Shown piece by piece: positions 7,690 to 16,698 of a stretch of DNA of 64,000 bases. Positions within the stretch are counted from its first letter, which is position 1; every line of letters starts with the position of its first letter. The notes under the pieces are model-generated. The model was not told the origin of the DNA, searched no databases, and was given only the letters and a program-made list of their open reading frames with translations. The position numbers and the translations under genes are program-made. Source of the DNA: Pseudomonas sp. St316 (GTDB lineage Bacteria; Pseudomonadota; Gammaproteobacteria; Pseudomonadales; Pseudomonadaceae); NCBI RefSeq assembly GCF_018325905.1, contig NZ_AP021901.1, forward strand, positions 744,001 to 808,000, written 5' to 3'.

Positions 7690-8391
7690 ATGAAACGAAG
7701 CAAGTACGTCCAGCTTTCGCTGGCCGCGTCGGTCGCCCTGGCGATATCCGGCTGTGGGCCAACGGAAAAAACCTACAAGTTACAGAAAAAGTACAACTTC
7801 CAGTCCGTCCAGCAATGTGTCGATGAAAAACTGCCGGTGGACATCTGCGCCGACGCCTACATGACCGCCATGGCCGAGCATCGTCGCATCGCGCCGACGT
7901 ACGTCAGCCAGGCCGATTGCGATGCCGACTTTGTGCCCGATTGGTGCCAGCAGGACTCGTCCGGTCAGTTCATCCCCAAGCTGGGTGGTTTCGAGCTGAG
8001 CGCCGATGGCGAGGTCACGCAATCCCAGGTCGACGCCGCCCGGGCCCAATTGCCGGCTTCGGAAGCGAACAGCGGTGGTTCGGGCTTCAGCAACCTGCTG
8101 ACCGGGCTGCTGATCGGCAACATGTTGAGCGGCAACCGCAACAGCTATTACGCCGAGCCGGTCTACCGCTACCGCGATGATCGCGGCGACTACGGGTCCT
8201 CGACCCTCAGCCAGCGGGTGTCCAGTGGCTCGACCTTTACCAAGTCCAACCAGGCGCGGTACGGCGGCTACACCGACTCGATCAAGAGCAGCAAGGCGAT
8301 GTCCGTCGCGTCCTCCACGTCTCGTGGCGGCTTCGGCAGCAAGTCCAGTGCCCGCAGCGGTTGGGGCGGTTCGAGCAGCTCCGGCGGTTGA
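7690..8391 (+). CDS. DUF1190 lipoprotein-like protein (YjfM-like)
   Basis: 233 residues. The N-terminus is basic then hydrophobic and ends in a lipobox-like AISGCG, so Cys at about residue 21 may be lipidated. The middle is rich in paired Cys and acidic residues (QQCVDEKLPVDICADAY, DADFVPDWCQQD); the C-terminal third is Ser/Gly-rich and low in complexity (GGFGSKSSARSGWGGSSSS). DUF1190 matches YjfM of E. coli. It ends 12 bp before the ATP-grasp ligase gene, with GGAACC as ribosome site, in the same operon. Confidence 0.85.
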   Translation: MKRSKYVQLSLAASVALAISGCGPTEKTYKLQKKYNFQSVQQCVDEKLPVDICADAYMTAMAEHRRIAPTYVSQADCDADFVPDWCQQDSSGQFIPKLGGFELSADGEVTQSQVDAARAQLPASEANSGGSGFSNLLTGLLIGNMLSGNRNSYYAEPVYRYRDDRGDYGSSTLSQRVSSGSTFTKSNQARYGGYTDSIKSSKAMSVASSTSRGGFGSKSSARSGWGGSSSSGG

Positions 8392-8403
8392 GGAACCAGC
8401 GCC

Positions 8404-9561
8404 ATGAAGAAGATCCATTGCGCCGAACGTCATGACTGGAAACAGACCGCCGAGCAGCTCGGCTTTCTGTTCCACACCATCGACGACGAACCCTATTGGG
8501 ACGAAAGCGCGTACTACCAGTTCACCCTCAAGCAGATCGAGGACGACCTGGAAGACCCGACCACCGAGATCCATGAGATGTGCATGGACCTCGTGGCCCG
8601 CGTGGTGCAGAGCGAAGAATTGCTGGAGCGCCTGAGCATTCCCGCGCCGTTCTTCGACCTGGTGCGCACTTCATGGCTCGAAGGTCATCCGCACCTGTAT
8701 GGACGCATGGATTTCTCCTACAACGGCAGCGGCCCCGCCAAGCTGCTGGAACTCAACTACGACACGCCGACCAGCCTCTACGAGGCGGCGGCGTTCCAGT
8801 GGGGGTGGCTGGAGCAATGCATCGAGCGCGGCTTGTTGCCCAAGCATGCCGACCAGTTCAACAGCATCGACACCAAGCTGCACCAGGCCTTTGCCCAGTT
8901 GCAGCTCAAGGAGCCGTTTTACTTCGCCTCGATGAAAGGGTCAGTGGAAGACAAGGGCACCACGGATTACTTGCGCCTGATCGCGGAAAAAGTCGGCATT
9001 GAATCGCGGCACATCGATATCGAAGACATCGGCCTCAACAGTGACGGGCGCTTTGTCGATTTGGAAGAGCGCTGGATTCCGCACCTGTTCAAGCTGCATG
9101 CCTGGGAGTTCATCTTCCACGAGCCGTTTGGTGAAGCGATTGCCCAGTGCGATACCCAGTTTTTCGAGCCGGCCTGGAAGTCGATCATCTCGAACAAAGG
9201 CATCCTGCCGTTGCTGTGGGAATTCAACAAAGGTCACCCGAACCTGCTCGCAGCCCACCTGGATACCGACACGAGCAAAGCGGTGCCCAAGGGCTGGGTG
9301 CGCAAGCCGTTCTTTTCCCGGGAAGGCGCCAACATCGAGCTGCAGACCGCCGATGGCTTGATCGTCAAGGAAGACGGCCCCTACACCGATGCGCCTTTCA
9401 TCCTTCAGGAGTTTGCGCCACTGCCGAAGTTTGACGACAGCTACACGCTGATCGGTTCCTGGGTCATTGGTGACCAGGCGGCGGGCATTGGCGTGCGGGA
9501 AGACAACAGCCTGATCACCAAGGATTCAAGCCGGTTTCTGCCGCACCTGATCCTGGACTGA
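8404..9561 (+). CDS. glutathionylspermidine synthase-like ATP-grasp ligase (YjfC-like)
   Basis: 385 residues, the usual length for stand-alone GSP-synthase domains lacking the N-terminal amidase. Recognisable blocks are the substrate-side PHLYGRMDFSYNG and LLELNYDTPTSLYEAA, then ATP-grasp parts KGILPLLWEF, GWVRKPFFSREGANI and the C-terminal FILQEFAPLPKF. Such enzymes form an amide bond between a carboxylate (peptide, glutathione-like) and an amine using ATP and Mg2+. E. coli YjfC has no known substrate. Last gene of the operon; a REP pair follows. Here it may modify a DUF350/DUF1190-associated partner or a polyamine conjugate (inference). Confidence 0.9.
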   Translation: MKKIHCAERHDWKQTAEQLGFLFHTIDDEPYWDESAYYQFTLKQIEDDLEDPTTEIHEMCMDLVARVVQSEELLERLSIPAPFFDLVRTSWLEGHPHLYGRMDFSYNGSGPAKLLELNYDTPTSLYEAAAFQWGWLEQCIERGLLPKHADQFNSIDTKLHQAFAQLQLKEPFYFASMKGSVEDKGTTDYLRLIAEKVGIESRHIDIEDIGLNSDGRFVDLEERWIPHLFKLHAWEFIFHEPFGEAIAQCDTQFFEPAWKSIISNKGILPLLWEFNKGHPNLLAAHLDTDTSKAVPKGWVRKPFFSREGANIELQTADGLIVKEDGPYTDAPFILQEFAPLPKFDDSYTLIGSWVIGDQAAGIGVREDNSLITKDSSRFLPHLILD

Positions 9562-9598
9562 CTACCTGCACACAACTGTGGATTAAGCACATGACCCC

Positions 9599-9692
9599 CC
9601 TGTGGGAGCGAGCTTGCTCGCGATGGCGGCGGGCCGGCCAACATTGATGTTGACTGACCTGGCCCTATCGCGAGCAAGCTCGCTCCCACAGG
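9599..9692. repeat. REP pair (BIME)
   Basis: GTGGGAGCGAGCTTGCTCGC and its inverted copy, with a spacer that includes the reverse complement of a GGGCCAGGTCAGTCAA-type segment also seen at 22372. Lies between convergent operons and may serve as a bidirectional 3' end. Confidence 0.9.
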
Positions 9693-9716
9693 TTGGGTGT
9701 TCGCCGAAGACTTTCC

Positions 9717-10649
9717 TCAGGTCCACCAGTACCGCACCAGGTGGAAGAAGATCGGCGCGGCGAAGCACACCGAATCCAACCGGTCGAGCATGCCGCCGTG
9801 GCCTTCGATCATGTGGCCCCAGTCCTTGACGCCGCGGTCGCGCTTGATCGCCGACATGACGATGCCGCCAGCAAACCCCAACAAGTTGATCAACAACGCG
9901 ATGAGGAACGACTGCCAGGGATTGAACGGCGTGATCCACCACAGCGCGCCACCGATCAGCGAGGCCAGGAAGATGCCGCCGACAAACCCCTCCACGGTTT
10001 TGGAGGGCGACAGGTTCGGCGCGATCTTGTGTTTGCCGAACAGCTTGCCGCAGACGTACTGCAGCACATCCGACAGCTGCACCACGATCACCAGGTAAGC
10101 GATCAGCAACAGGTTGCGCCCTTCAAAACCGGCGATGTCCAACGTCAGCAAGGCCGGCACGAAGGAGATGCAGAACACCGCGATCATCAAGCCCCACTGG
10201 ACCTTGGAAGCGCGCTCCAGAAAGTGCGTGCTGTCGCCGCCCAGGGACGCCAGGATCGGCAGCAGCAGGAACACATACACCGGGATGAAGATCGAAAACA
10301 GCCCGTACCAGTCGTAGTAGATCAACAGGTATTGCAGCGGCAGTGCCAGGTAGAACGCGGCCACCAGGGCGGGGTAGTCACTGCGGCGCGTCGGTGTCAG
10401 GGTCAGGAACTCGCGCAGGGCGTAGAACGACACCGCATAGAACAACAGGATCACCGCCGCGTTGCCGAGCCAGAACGCAACGCCGATCACCAGCACCATG
10501 ATCCACCAGGCGTTGATCCGGGCATTGAGGTTGTCGATGACGGAGTTCGGCGCGCCTTTGGTGCGCAGCCTGAGAATGAAACCGATCAACGAGGCCAGCA
10601 CCAGAATGGCGCCGATCCCGCCAAACAACATCAGAGTATATCGATCCAT
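9717..10649 (-). CDS. phosphatidate cytidylyltransferase (CdsA family, YnbB-like)
   Basis: 310 residues with about eight membrane helices. Near the C-terminus it carries the CdsA signature: SAIKRDRGVKDWG followed by HGGMLDRLDSV (about residues 264-291), with the Asp and Lys/Arg residues that bind Mg2+ and CTP. The reaction is CTP + phosphatidate to CDP-diacylglycerol, supplying activated lipid for the CDP-alcohol transferase encoded upstream in the same operon. It follows the acyltransferase gene by one base. The cluster order matches ynbABCD of E. coli with additions, and is separate from the housekeeping cdsA expected elsewhere. Confidence 0.9.
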   Translation of the reverse strand: MDRYTLMLFGGIGAILVLASLIGFILRLRTKGAPNSVIDNLNARINAWWIMVLVIGVAFWLGNAAVILLFYAVSFYALREFLTLTPTRRSDYPALVAAFYLALPLQYLLIYYDWYGLFSIFIPVYVFLLLPILASLGGDSTHFLERASKVQWGLMIAVFCISFVPALLTLDIAGFEGRNLLLIAYLVIVVQLSDVLQYVCGKLFGKHKIAPNLSPSKTVEGFVGGIFLASLIGGALWWITPFNPWQSFLIALLINLLGFAGGIVMSAIKRDRGVKDWGHMIEGHGGMLDRLDSVCFAAPIFFHLVRYWWT

Positions 10650-10650
10650 G

Positions 10651-11271
10651 TCAGACGTGCTCCGGGGCCAGTGCTAGCAGCGCGGCGCGGCTGCGTTCAA
10701 GAAATTGCTCTTTGCTTTCACCTTCTTCGATGCACAGCGGTGCGCCGAAACTGGTGGTGCATAACAGTGGCAGAGGCAGTACCCGACCCTTGGGCATGAC
10801 GCGGTTGAGGTTGGCGATCCACACCGGGATCACCTCGACCTCGGGGTGTTTTTTCATCAAGTGATAGATCCCGCTCTTGAAGGGCAACAGGCCTTCCTCC
10901 GGATTGCGCGTGCCTTCCGGGAAGATGATCAGCGAGTCGCCGTTTTCCAGCGCATCGAGCATCGGCTGCAATGGGCTGTAGGAAGGGTCCTTGCGCTCAC
11001 GGTCCACCAGCACGCCGTTGAACACCCGGTTGATGATGTAGCGACGCACCGGGCTGGTTTGCCAATAATCGGCCCCCGCCACCGGCCGGGTCAGCTTGCG
11101 CAGCGCCGGCGGCAACGAGGCCCAGAGCAACACGAAGTCACCGTGGCTGCTGTGGTTGGCGAAGTAGATCCGCTGCACCGGCGTCGGCGCGCAGCCGAGC
11201 CACAGGCTGCGAGCGCCGGTGACCATGCGGGCGGCGGAGGTGATGAGGTTGGCGACCACGGGTTCGAACAT
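10651..11271 (-). CDS. 1-acyl-glycerol-3-phosphate acyltransferase-like (PlsC family)
   Basis: 206 residues. The acyltransferase motif I NHSSHGD (HxxxxD-like, about residue 38) and motif III FPEGTRNPEEG (about 117-127) are present, as is the VPVWIANLNR block near the end. Members transfer an acyl chain to a lysophospholipid or related acceptor at the inner membrane. It is encoded between the CdsA-like gene and a small membrane protein, one base from the former, so it probably remodels or makes the lipid handled by this operon. E. coli ynbABCD lacks such a gene. Confidence 0.9.
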   Translation of the reverse strand: MFEPVVANLITSAARMVTGARSLWLGCAPTPVQRIYFANHSSHGDFVLLWASLPPALRKLTRPVAGADYWQTSPVRRYIINRVFNGVLVDRERKDPSYSPLQPMLDALENGDSLIIFPEGTRNPEEGLLPFKSGIYHLMKKHPEVEVIPVWIANLNRVMPKGRVLPLPLLCTTSFGAPLCIEEGESKEQFLERSRAALLALAPEHV

Positions 11272-11280
11272 GAGGATTCC

Positions 11281-11736
11281 TTATCCTGAAAAGGCTAGCC
11301 AGGGACTGGCCAGGATGAAGCTCAGCACCAAGACAACTTGTACGGCCAGCAACCGCGACTGCCGACGCAGCAGCAACAACGCGCCGTGCCGCCGTTCAGT
11401 CCAGAGACGGCCGGCGCGTTCGGCCGGTTGCAGGCCCAGCGAGGTGAGGGCTTGGTCCAAGTTAAAGGTGCGTTCGGCCAGGGATTGGCTGCTGTCAGCC
11501 ATGCGCTGGAACAGATCGGCATCGAATGCCACGCGCAGCGCCCAGTATTTTTCCAGCACGCCGAGGACGATCAGTGTGGCACTCAACAGCAGCAACCACG
11601 GATCGATAACGCCCACCAGCCACGGCCCGAACCCCAGCAGCACCGCCAGCAGCGTCAGCCCAGTGGAAAACTGGTCCAGCGAATGCCCCCGGCGCAACAG
11701 ACTCGCCACGGTGTGCAGTTCCATATCAGTGATCAT
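11281..11736 (-). CDS. small membrane protein of unknown function
   Basis: 151 residues from the ATG at 11736, chosen because GGGGA lies six bases upstream; ATGs at 11742 and 11724 are also possible. Two hydrophobic segments near residues 24-60 (LTLLAVLLGFGPWLVG, LLLLSATLIVLGV) and one at the C-terminus (VQVVLVLSFILASPWLAF) bracket a helical, Arg/Leu-rich soluble part (AERTFNLDQALTSLG). I do not recognise a family. It overlaps the end of the phosphatase gene by 11 bp and sits within the lipid operon, so it is probably a subunit or scaffold of that pathway. Confidence 0.75.
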   Translation of the reverse strand: MITDMELHTVASLLRRGHSLDQFSTGLTLLAVLLGFGPWLVGVIDPWLLLLSATLIVLGVLEKYWALRVAFDADLFQRMADSSQSLAERTFNLDQALTSLGLQPAERAGRLWTERRHGALLLLRRQSRLLAVQVVLVLSFILASPWLAFSG

Positions 11737-13069
11737 GGACATTCCCCTGTGCCGTGGATAACGGCTCCAGCGCCCGACGGTGCGCCGCGTGCAAGACGAT
11801 ACGCGGTCGAGCGCGCTGGATTTGCACGATTGCCGCATCAACGCTCGCTGCCCGTCCACTGTGCAACAACCAGGCAACCACCGCCGTGGCGCTGCGCGAA
11901 TAACCCAGGGCGCAGCAGACCAGCACCGGTCCGTGCTGGCGCAGGCTTTCGATGGCCTCTGCCGCTTTCAGGCATTGCTCGGTGGTCGGTGCGGTCAGGT
12001 CGAGCACTGGCAATGCGCGATAGGCGACGCCCGTGCTGTCCATGGACAGTTCTGCGCAGAGGTCGAGCACGCCGCTAAACGCGCTGTCTTTCAGCTCCAT
12101 CGGTGTGGGAATACGCCCCAGCCAGACGTTCTCCGCCACCAGGTCCGGTTGTGGATGCTTGCGCGTCCAGACGCGCGAGTTAATCCACGCCGCCGCCAGA
12201 TAAGGTGCCAGCAACCAACGCGCCGCCGGACTCAAGCGACCATCGGCACGCTTCTGGAAACCGTCGGCACCCAACAGCAGGTAATTCAACGCCACCATGA
12301 GCACCGCCACCGCCGGCCAGATCAGCCAGAGCCACGCACCGCCCAAGGCAAACGCCGGGATGAACAGCGCCGCCGCGCCCAAGCCATAACGCAAGGCCAA
12401 GCGTCGGCGGGCGGGATCCGTCGCCAGATGCGCACTCAACAGCGGACTCGGTCGATCCAGCGGCCACAACCACACACACAACCAACCGGCCAGCGCACCC
12501 GTCGGCAGGTCAATAAAGTGATGTTGATAAGTGGTCAGCACCGACACGCCGATCAACGCGAACCAACCGTGCATCACCCAGCGCCAGAAGCCCTGCAGAT
12601 GCCGCTGATAACAGACCCACAGCACCACCAGCAACGCGATGTGCAGCGACGGCGCCTGATTGAACGGCTTGTCGAAACCCGCCAGCACTTCGAACAACCA
12701 ACCAAACACCCCGTCCATTTCCGGGCGGGGGAAGGTAAAGCGCAACGGCCAGAGCAGGAAGCAACTGACCGCAATCACCTGCGCCGTGAGCAGGCGCAAG
12801 GCGTGGCGCTTGAGTTCTTCACGGCTGGAGGGCAACAGCAAGGACAGGCCGTACAGCAGATCAATCGACCAGTAAGGCACGATGGTCCAGGCCATGAACG
12901 GCATGTGGCTTTCCCAGGCGAACACCAGCGTACCGACATCGTCACGCTGGGACGTGACCCAGGTAGCGAAGCCGTAAGTGGTGAAGAACAGCGGCGCCAA
13001 CAACAGCAACCACAGTACCGCCGGTTTCAGCAGTGCGGGTTCGCGGGCCGGAGCGATGACGGCGCTCAT
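11726..13069 (-). CDS. membrane PAP2-like / dual-specificity phosphatase fusion (YnbD-like)
   Basis: 447 residues from the ATG at 13069, which overlaps the previous stop as TAATG. The N-terminal two thirds have about nine membrane helices and a PAP2-type core, with PSLHIALLVVL and YQHHFIDLPTGALAG as the two His motifs. The C-terminal 140 residues form a cytoplasmic protein-phosphatase domain with VLVCCALGYSRSATAV, a CX5R loop (about residues 386-392). Together these could remove a phosphate from a lipid phosphate head group, as a PGP- or PIP-like phosphatase. Gene order supports dephosphorylation after the CDP-alcohol transferase step (inference). Confidence 0.9.
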   Translation of the reverse strand: MSAVIAPAREPALLKPAVLWLLLLAPLFFTTYGFATWVTSQRDDVGTLVFAWESHMPFMAWTIVPYWSIDLLYGLSLLLPSSREELKRHALRLLTAQVIAVSCFLLWPLRFTFPRPEMDGVFGWLFEVLAGFDKPFNQAPSLHIALLVVLWVCYQRHLQGFWRWVMHGWFALIGVSVLTTYQHHFIDLPTGALAGWLCVWLWPLDRPSPLLSAHLATDPARRRLALRYGLGAAALFIPAFALGGAWLWLIWPAVAVLMVALNYLLLGADGFQKRADGRLSPAARWLLAPYLAAAWINSRVWTRKHPQPDLVAENVWLGRIPTPMELKDSAFSGVLDLCAELSMDSTGVAYRALPVLDLTAPTTEQCLKAAEAIESLRQHGPVLVCCALGYSRSATAVVAWLLHSGRAASVDAAIVQIQRARPRIVLHAAHRRALEPLSTAQGNVHDH

Positions 13070-14826
13070 TACTGCACTCGCTGAGCCAGCGAAACGCTGA
13101 AAATGCCCCATTCATCGACACGCAGGGTGATCTTGCGAAAGCCCGCCGCCTCAACCAGTTGATCCATCTCCGCCTGCGTGCGCCGACGCATCACCCAGGC
13201 CTGACCGGCACGGTGGCTGGTGAGGGCGCGGGCGATCAGTTCCAGCTGCGGGTGCCACGGCTGGCCGGTGTAGATCAGGAAGCCGCCAGGCTCTACCGCT
13301 TCGGCCAAGCCGGCGAGGGAGCCGCCGACCATCTGGTTATCGGCAAACAGCTCATACAAACCGGACACCACGGCGAGGGTCGGTTTTGGCTCCAGCGCCG
13401 CCAAGTCCTGGCGGTCGAAGGCATCACCTTTGACGAACCGGGCGATATCGCCCAAGCCTTTTTCAACGATCAGCGCACTGCCATCGCGCACGTTGATGTC
13501 GCTGTAGTCGCGCAGCAGGATCGACTCGGGCAACGGGCTGACGCCTTGCAGCGCTTCGAGAATGTAGCGGCCATGACCGGCGGCGATGTCGACGATGCGC
13601 ACCTCGCGGTCCTGCTCGCGCAACTTGCCCATGGCCAGGCGCAGCAGTTCTTCGACGTTCAATTTGCGCTGACGAATACCGCGCCAGCCGATGGAGTTCA
13701 GGTAGTTCTGGTCAATCATTTTGCCCACGGCCGAGGTGCCGGTGGGGCGATTGCGGTAGACGTAATCCAGGGTGCTGCCGGAGTCGAACCCGGTGTCGAA
13801 GCCCAACTTCACACCCGCAGACAATTTGCTGCCAAAACGCATGCTGGCGCGGGTCATGCGCCAGTAGAGGTCGCGCAGGGAGTTGTGCGGCAGCGGCGTG
13901 GCCAGGGTTTCGGCTTCGGCGCAGGTCACGCCCAGGCGATCGGCGTCCAGCAGGGAAGGGCGGTTCAATGGTCGGGCAAAGTTTTGCAGGATGAAGCGAC
14001 GGGCACTGGCAACGGCCGGCGCGCGGTTCTTCTCGCCGAGGGTGTCGTGGAAGAACCCCGGCAGAATGTGTTTCTCCTTGTGCACACTGCCCAGTCGCTC
14101 GAAGAACTGCTCCTGGGGTTTGCGGTGCACGACAAAGTCCGAACCGGAGATCAATAGCTGCGTCGGCACCTGGATCGCCTGGGCATCGGCTACTACGCGG
14201 TCGGCGGCTTCGTACAGGCCCAGCAGCACGTTCACCGAAATCGCCTTGGTGATCAGCGGATCGCTGTCGTAGGACGCCACGCGCTCCGGGTCATGGCTGA
14301 GGAATTTCGCCTTGACGTAGCTGTTGACGAAAAAATTGCCGCGAAACTTGCGCATCAGCGCCAGGCCCGGGCGGGCGAACGGCACGTAGAGCTTGACCTT
14401 GAACGCCGGCGACGCCAGCACCAGCGAGCGAATGCGCGGCGCGTAGTCGTGGACCCAGGTGGACGCGATCACTGCGCCGACGCTTTGCGCAACCACGGCG
14501 ATGTCCGCTTCGTCGATCTGATGGGCCGCGCCGATGTGATCGCAGAAGGTCTGCACATCCCGCGCACTGGTGGCAAAACTCGGGCTGTCGCCCCGTTCGC
14601 CAGGCGATTGGCCATGGCCGCGCGCGTCCCAGGCAAAGAAGTCGAACCCGGGCAGGTCCAATTCATCCACCAGGTGCGCAATGCGCCCGGAGTGTTCATG
14701 GCCGCGGTGAAACAACAACACAGCCTGGCGGGGTTCACCCGGCGCCGCGTCGACAGCCGGCCAGTGCCGGTAAAACAACTCCACGCCATCGTGGGTGGTG
14801 AACGTCAGTTCCTGAGCTTGGCGCAT
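13069..14826 (-). CDS. alpha/beta hydrolase - methyltransferase fusion (YnbC-like)
   Basis: 585 residues from the ATG at 14826. Residues about 1-300 are an alpha/beta hydrolase: LLFHRGHEHSGR, FAWDARGHGQSPGERGD and the nucleophile elbow VAQSVGAV. Residues about 330-585 are a class I methyltransferase-like domain with VDIAAGHGRYILEAL as the SAM-binding loop and LAVVSGLYELF following. The two-domain arrangement is that of E. coli YnbC. It could hydrolyse or transesterify an acyl lipid and methylate a head group. It follows ynbA-like by 11 bp and its stop overlaps the next ATG. Confidence 0.88.
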   Translation of the reverse strand: MRQAQELTFTTHDGVELFYRHWPAVDAAPGEPRQAVLLFHRGHEHSGRIAHLVDELDLPGFDFFAWDARGHGQSPGERGDSPSFATSARDVQTFCDHIGAAHQIDEADIAVVAQSVGAVIASTWVHDYAPRIRSLVLASPAFKVKLYVPFARPGLALMRKFRGNFFVNSYVKAKFLSHDPERVASYDSDPLITKAISVNVLLGLYEAADRVVADAQAIQVPTQLLISGSDFVVHRKPQEQFFERLGSVHKEKHILPGFFHDTLGEKNRAPAVASARRFILQNFARPLNRPSLLDADRLGVTCAEAETLATPLPHNSLRDLYWRMTRASMRFGSKLSAGVKLGFDTGFDSGSTLDYVYRNRPTGTSAVGKMIDQNYLNSIGWRGIRQRKLNVEELLRLAMGKLREQDREVRIVDIAAGHGRYILEALQGVSPLPESILLRDYSDINVRDGSALIVEKGLGDIARFVKGDAFDRQDLAALEPKPTLAVVSGLYELFADNQMVGGSLAGLAEAVEPGGFLIYTGQPWHPQLELIARALTSHRAGQAWVMRRRTQAEMDQLVEAAGFRKITLRVDEWGIFSVSLAQRVQ

Positions 14827-14837
14827 TGCAAGTTCCT

Positions 14838-15461
14838 TTATGCTGAGGGAGCGTTTTCCTTCACTTGGCTCAGGCCATGACGGACCCGATTGACCAAGGT
14901 ATAAACCAGCAGGGCGGCAACCACCGCCATCACACCATCGACCCACAGGGCCCCGAGCCAACCCAGGGCAATCCCGGTCGCCAATACACCCAACACAAAG
15001 GCGCGATCACTCTTGCCCATCGGCCCGTCATAGCGCCGCGAAGCCCCGACCATCGCCCCCAGCACGCCTGCGTATTCGCTGAACAACGCCAGCAGCGTGA
15101 CCAACAGCACCAGCAGCAGACTGGCCTCGGGAATCAGGGCAAAAGGCAGGATCAGGGCAGCGTCGGCGATGATATCGCATAGCTCATTGAGGTAGGCGCC
15201 CAGATGCGATTGCTGACCAAACTCCCGCGCCAACATGCCGTCCACGGCATTCAACGCCATGCGCAGGAACATCCAGATCGGCACCAGGACGAAGATCCAC
15301 GGATGGCTGGCGAACCAGGCGATGACCGCGCCTACCAATACCGAAACGATGCCGGCGAGCACCGTGACCTGGTTGGCGGTGACACCGTTGTTGTAGAGGC
15401 GTTGAACCATGGGGCGCAGCAGGTTTTGAAAGGCGGGTTTGAGTTGGTAGATGGAGGGCAT
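14838..15461 (-). CDS. CDP-alcohol phosphatidyltransferase family protein (YnbA-like)
   Basis: 207 residues with about six membrane helices. The family motif is present as NAVDGMLAREF, G after eight residues, then AYLNELCD. Compared with the consensus D(x)2DG(x)2AR(x)8G(x)3D(x)3D, the first and third Asp are Asn here, while the second and fourth Asp are kept. Usual members join CDP-diacylglycerol to an alcohol (glycerol-3-phosphate, inositol phosphate, serine) at the inner membrane. First gene of the minus-strand lipid operon, so it probably uses the CDP-lipid made by the CdsA-like enzyme. The substitutions make the exact reaction uncertain. Confidence 0.88.
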   Translation of the reverse strand: MPSIYQLKPAFQNLLRPMVQRLYNNGVTANQVTVLAGIVSVLVGAVIAWFASHPWIFVLVPIWMFLRMALNAVDGMLAREFGQQSHLGAYLNELCDIIADAALILPFALIPEASLLLVLLVTLLALFSEYAGVLGAMVGASRRYDGPMGKSDRAFVLGVLATGIALGWLGALWVDGVMAVVAALLVYTLVNRVRHGLSQVKENAPSA

Positions 15462-15787
15462 CGGGGTGAGATCTCGGCCGGTTGCGGGGCAGGGGCTTAT
15501 ACAGGTGCGAGATTACGATAGGTTGAGGGGTTGCAGGCGGGTATTTCTCGAGAATGAGCGCGGGTAGGCATCTAAAACGACATTTTTCGGTGGAAAACCA
15601 CCCTCTTCCAATGTGGGAACGTCTCAACGGATAGACGTGGTGATTCCATAAGAGCAGTCGATGAGGTTTCAATCACTGGATCAAACAACGAAACTCCTGT
15701 GGGAGCGAGCTCGCTCGCGATGGCGATACGGCAAGCAAATAGATCTTCAGCTTTATCACCCAGACAAATAAACAAGGAGTGTTTCAA
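15462..15787. promoter_or_regulatory. divergent intergenic region with a single REP
   Basis: Holds the promoters of the leftward lipid operon and the rightward acetyltransferase gene. A single REP (GTGGGAGCGAGCTCGCTCGC) lies at 15699-15718. A small hairpin GGTGG/CCACC is near 15589-15602. No gene is seen. Confidence 0.5.
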
Positions 15788-16246
15788 ATGCTGCAAATGG
15801 ATTGGCTCACTGACCACATGGATAAATGCGACCAGATGGCCGAGTGGCTCCATCGCGAATTCAGCTATGAATTCGCCGAGCAATCCCTCGCCAGTTGGCA
15901 GCAGGAATTCGCTGCGGGGCAGCGAGATGGGCGCTGGAAGTGCCTGATCGCCATGGAACACGGCCAGTTGCTCGGCGGCGCTTCACTTGCCAGCAACGAC
16001 CTGCCTGACCGGCCAGAGCTGGGGCCGTGGCTGGCTTGCGTGCTCATCGCCCCCAGTGCCCGACGCAGAGGGATTGCGGCGCAGTTGATCGAAGGCATCT
16101 GCAGTCATGCGCGAGAGGCTGGAACCACCACCTTGTTCCTGCACACCCACAGCCAACGTGATTATTACGCCACGCTGGGTTGGGACGTGTTGGAGCGTTT
16201 TGAGGCATGGGGGAAAGAGCAATGGCTTATGGCGCGGTGTTTATAG
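15788..16246 (+). CDS. GNAT family N-acetyltransferase
   Basis: 152 residues from the ATG at 15788, preceded by AAGGAG eight bases upstream, which decides the start over a GTG at 15779. GNAT features: an N-terminal strand-helix with WLHREFSYEFAEQS, GQLLGGASLAS as central strand, the acetyl-CoA loop VLIAPSARRRGIAAQLIEG (Q/RxxGxG/A variant, about residues 86-104) and FLHTHSQRDYYATLGW near the end. It transfers an acetyl group from acetyl-CoA to an unknown small amine. Stands alone between two operons. Confidence 0.88.
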   Translation: MLQMDWLTDHMDKCDQMAEWLHREFSYEFAEQSLASWQQEFAAGQRDGRWKCLIAMEHGQLLGGASLASNDLPDRPELGPWLACVLIAPSARRRGIAAQLIEGICSHAREAGTTTLFLHTHSQRDYYATLGWDVLERFEAWGKEQWLMARCL

Positions 16247-16443
16247 TCATCGACGGGGTTCCCACGCCAAGCGTTTAAATTTAGCGAATCGCCCTACATC
16301 CTTTGTCCGTCCCCTGACTTAATTCCCCTTTCATCCCCGGCAGAGTCTCGCGTTCGTCCCCGGCCTGCCCGGCGGAGGGGCCGCTGACGCGGGTGCACCT
16401 GTTCCAGGCGGCGCGCTTCGTGCCGATTGGCGACACCGCCCCA

Positions 16444-16536
16444 GTGTGGGAGCGAGCTTGCTCGCGATAGCAGAGTGTCAGTCACCACCATTGGCAGCTG
16501 AACCACCGCCATCGCGAGCAAGCTCGCTCCCACAGG
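16444..16536. repeat. REP pair (BIME)
   Basis: GTGGGAGCGAGCTTGCTCGC and its inverted copy around a 50-base spacer, in the 452-bp gap before the gamma-family PLP enzyme gene. The rest of the gap shows no gene. Confidence 0.9.
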
Positions 16537-16698
16537 TTTTATCAGTAATTTGCCCGTCGCGGCGTTGTCCCCAGCCATTAAAAAAACCACCCCTTTGGCA
16601 CCGATAACATCGTTTCTCGGGCCGGCGGCTTTTCCCTATATTGGCCCTCAGATCCGGTGGATGGCTCAACGTCCACCCCCTCAGTGTGAGTAGCCTCA

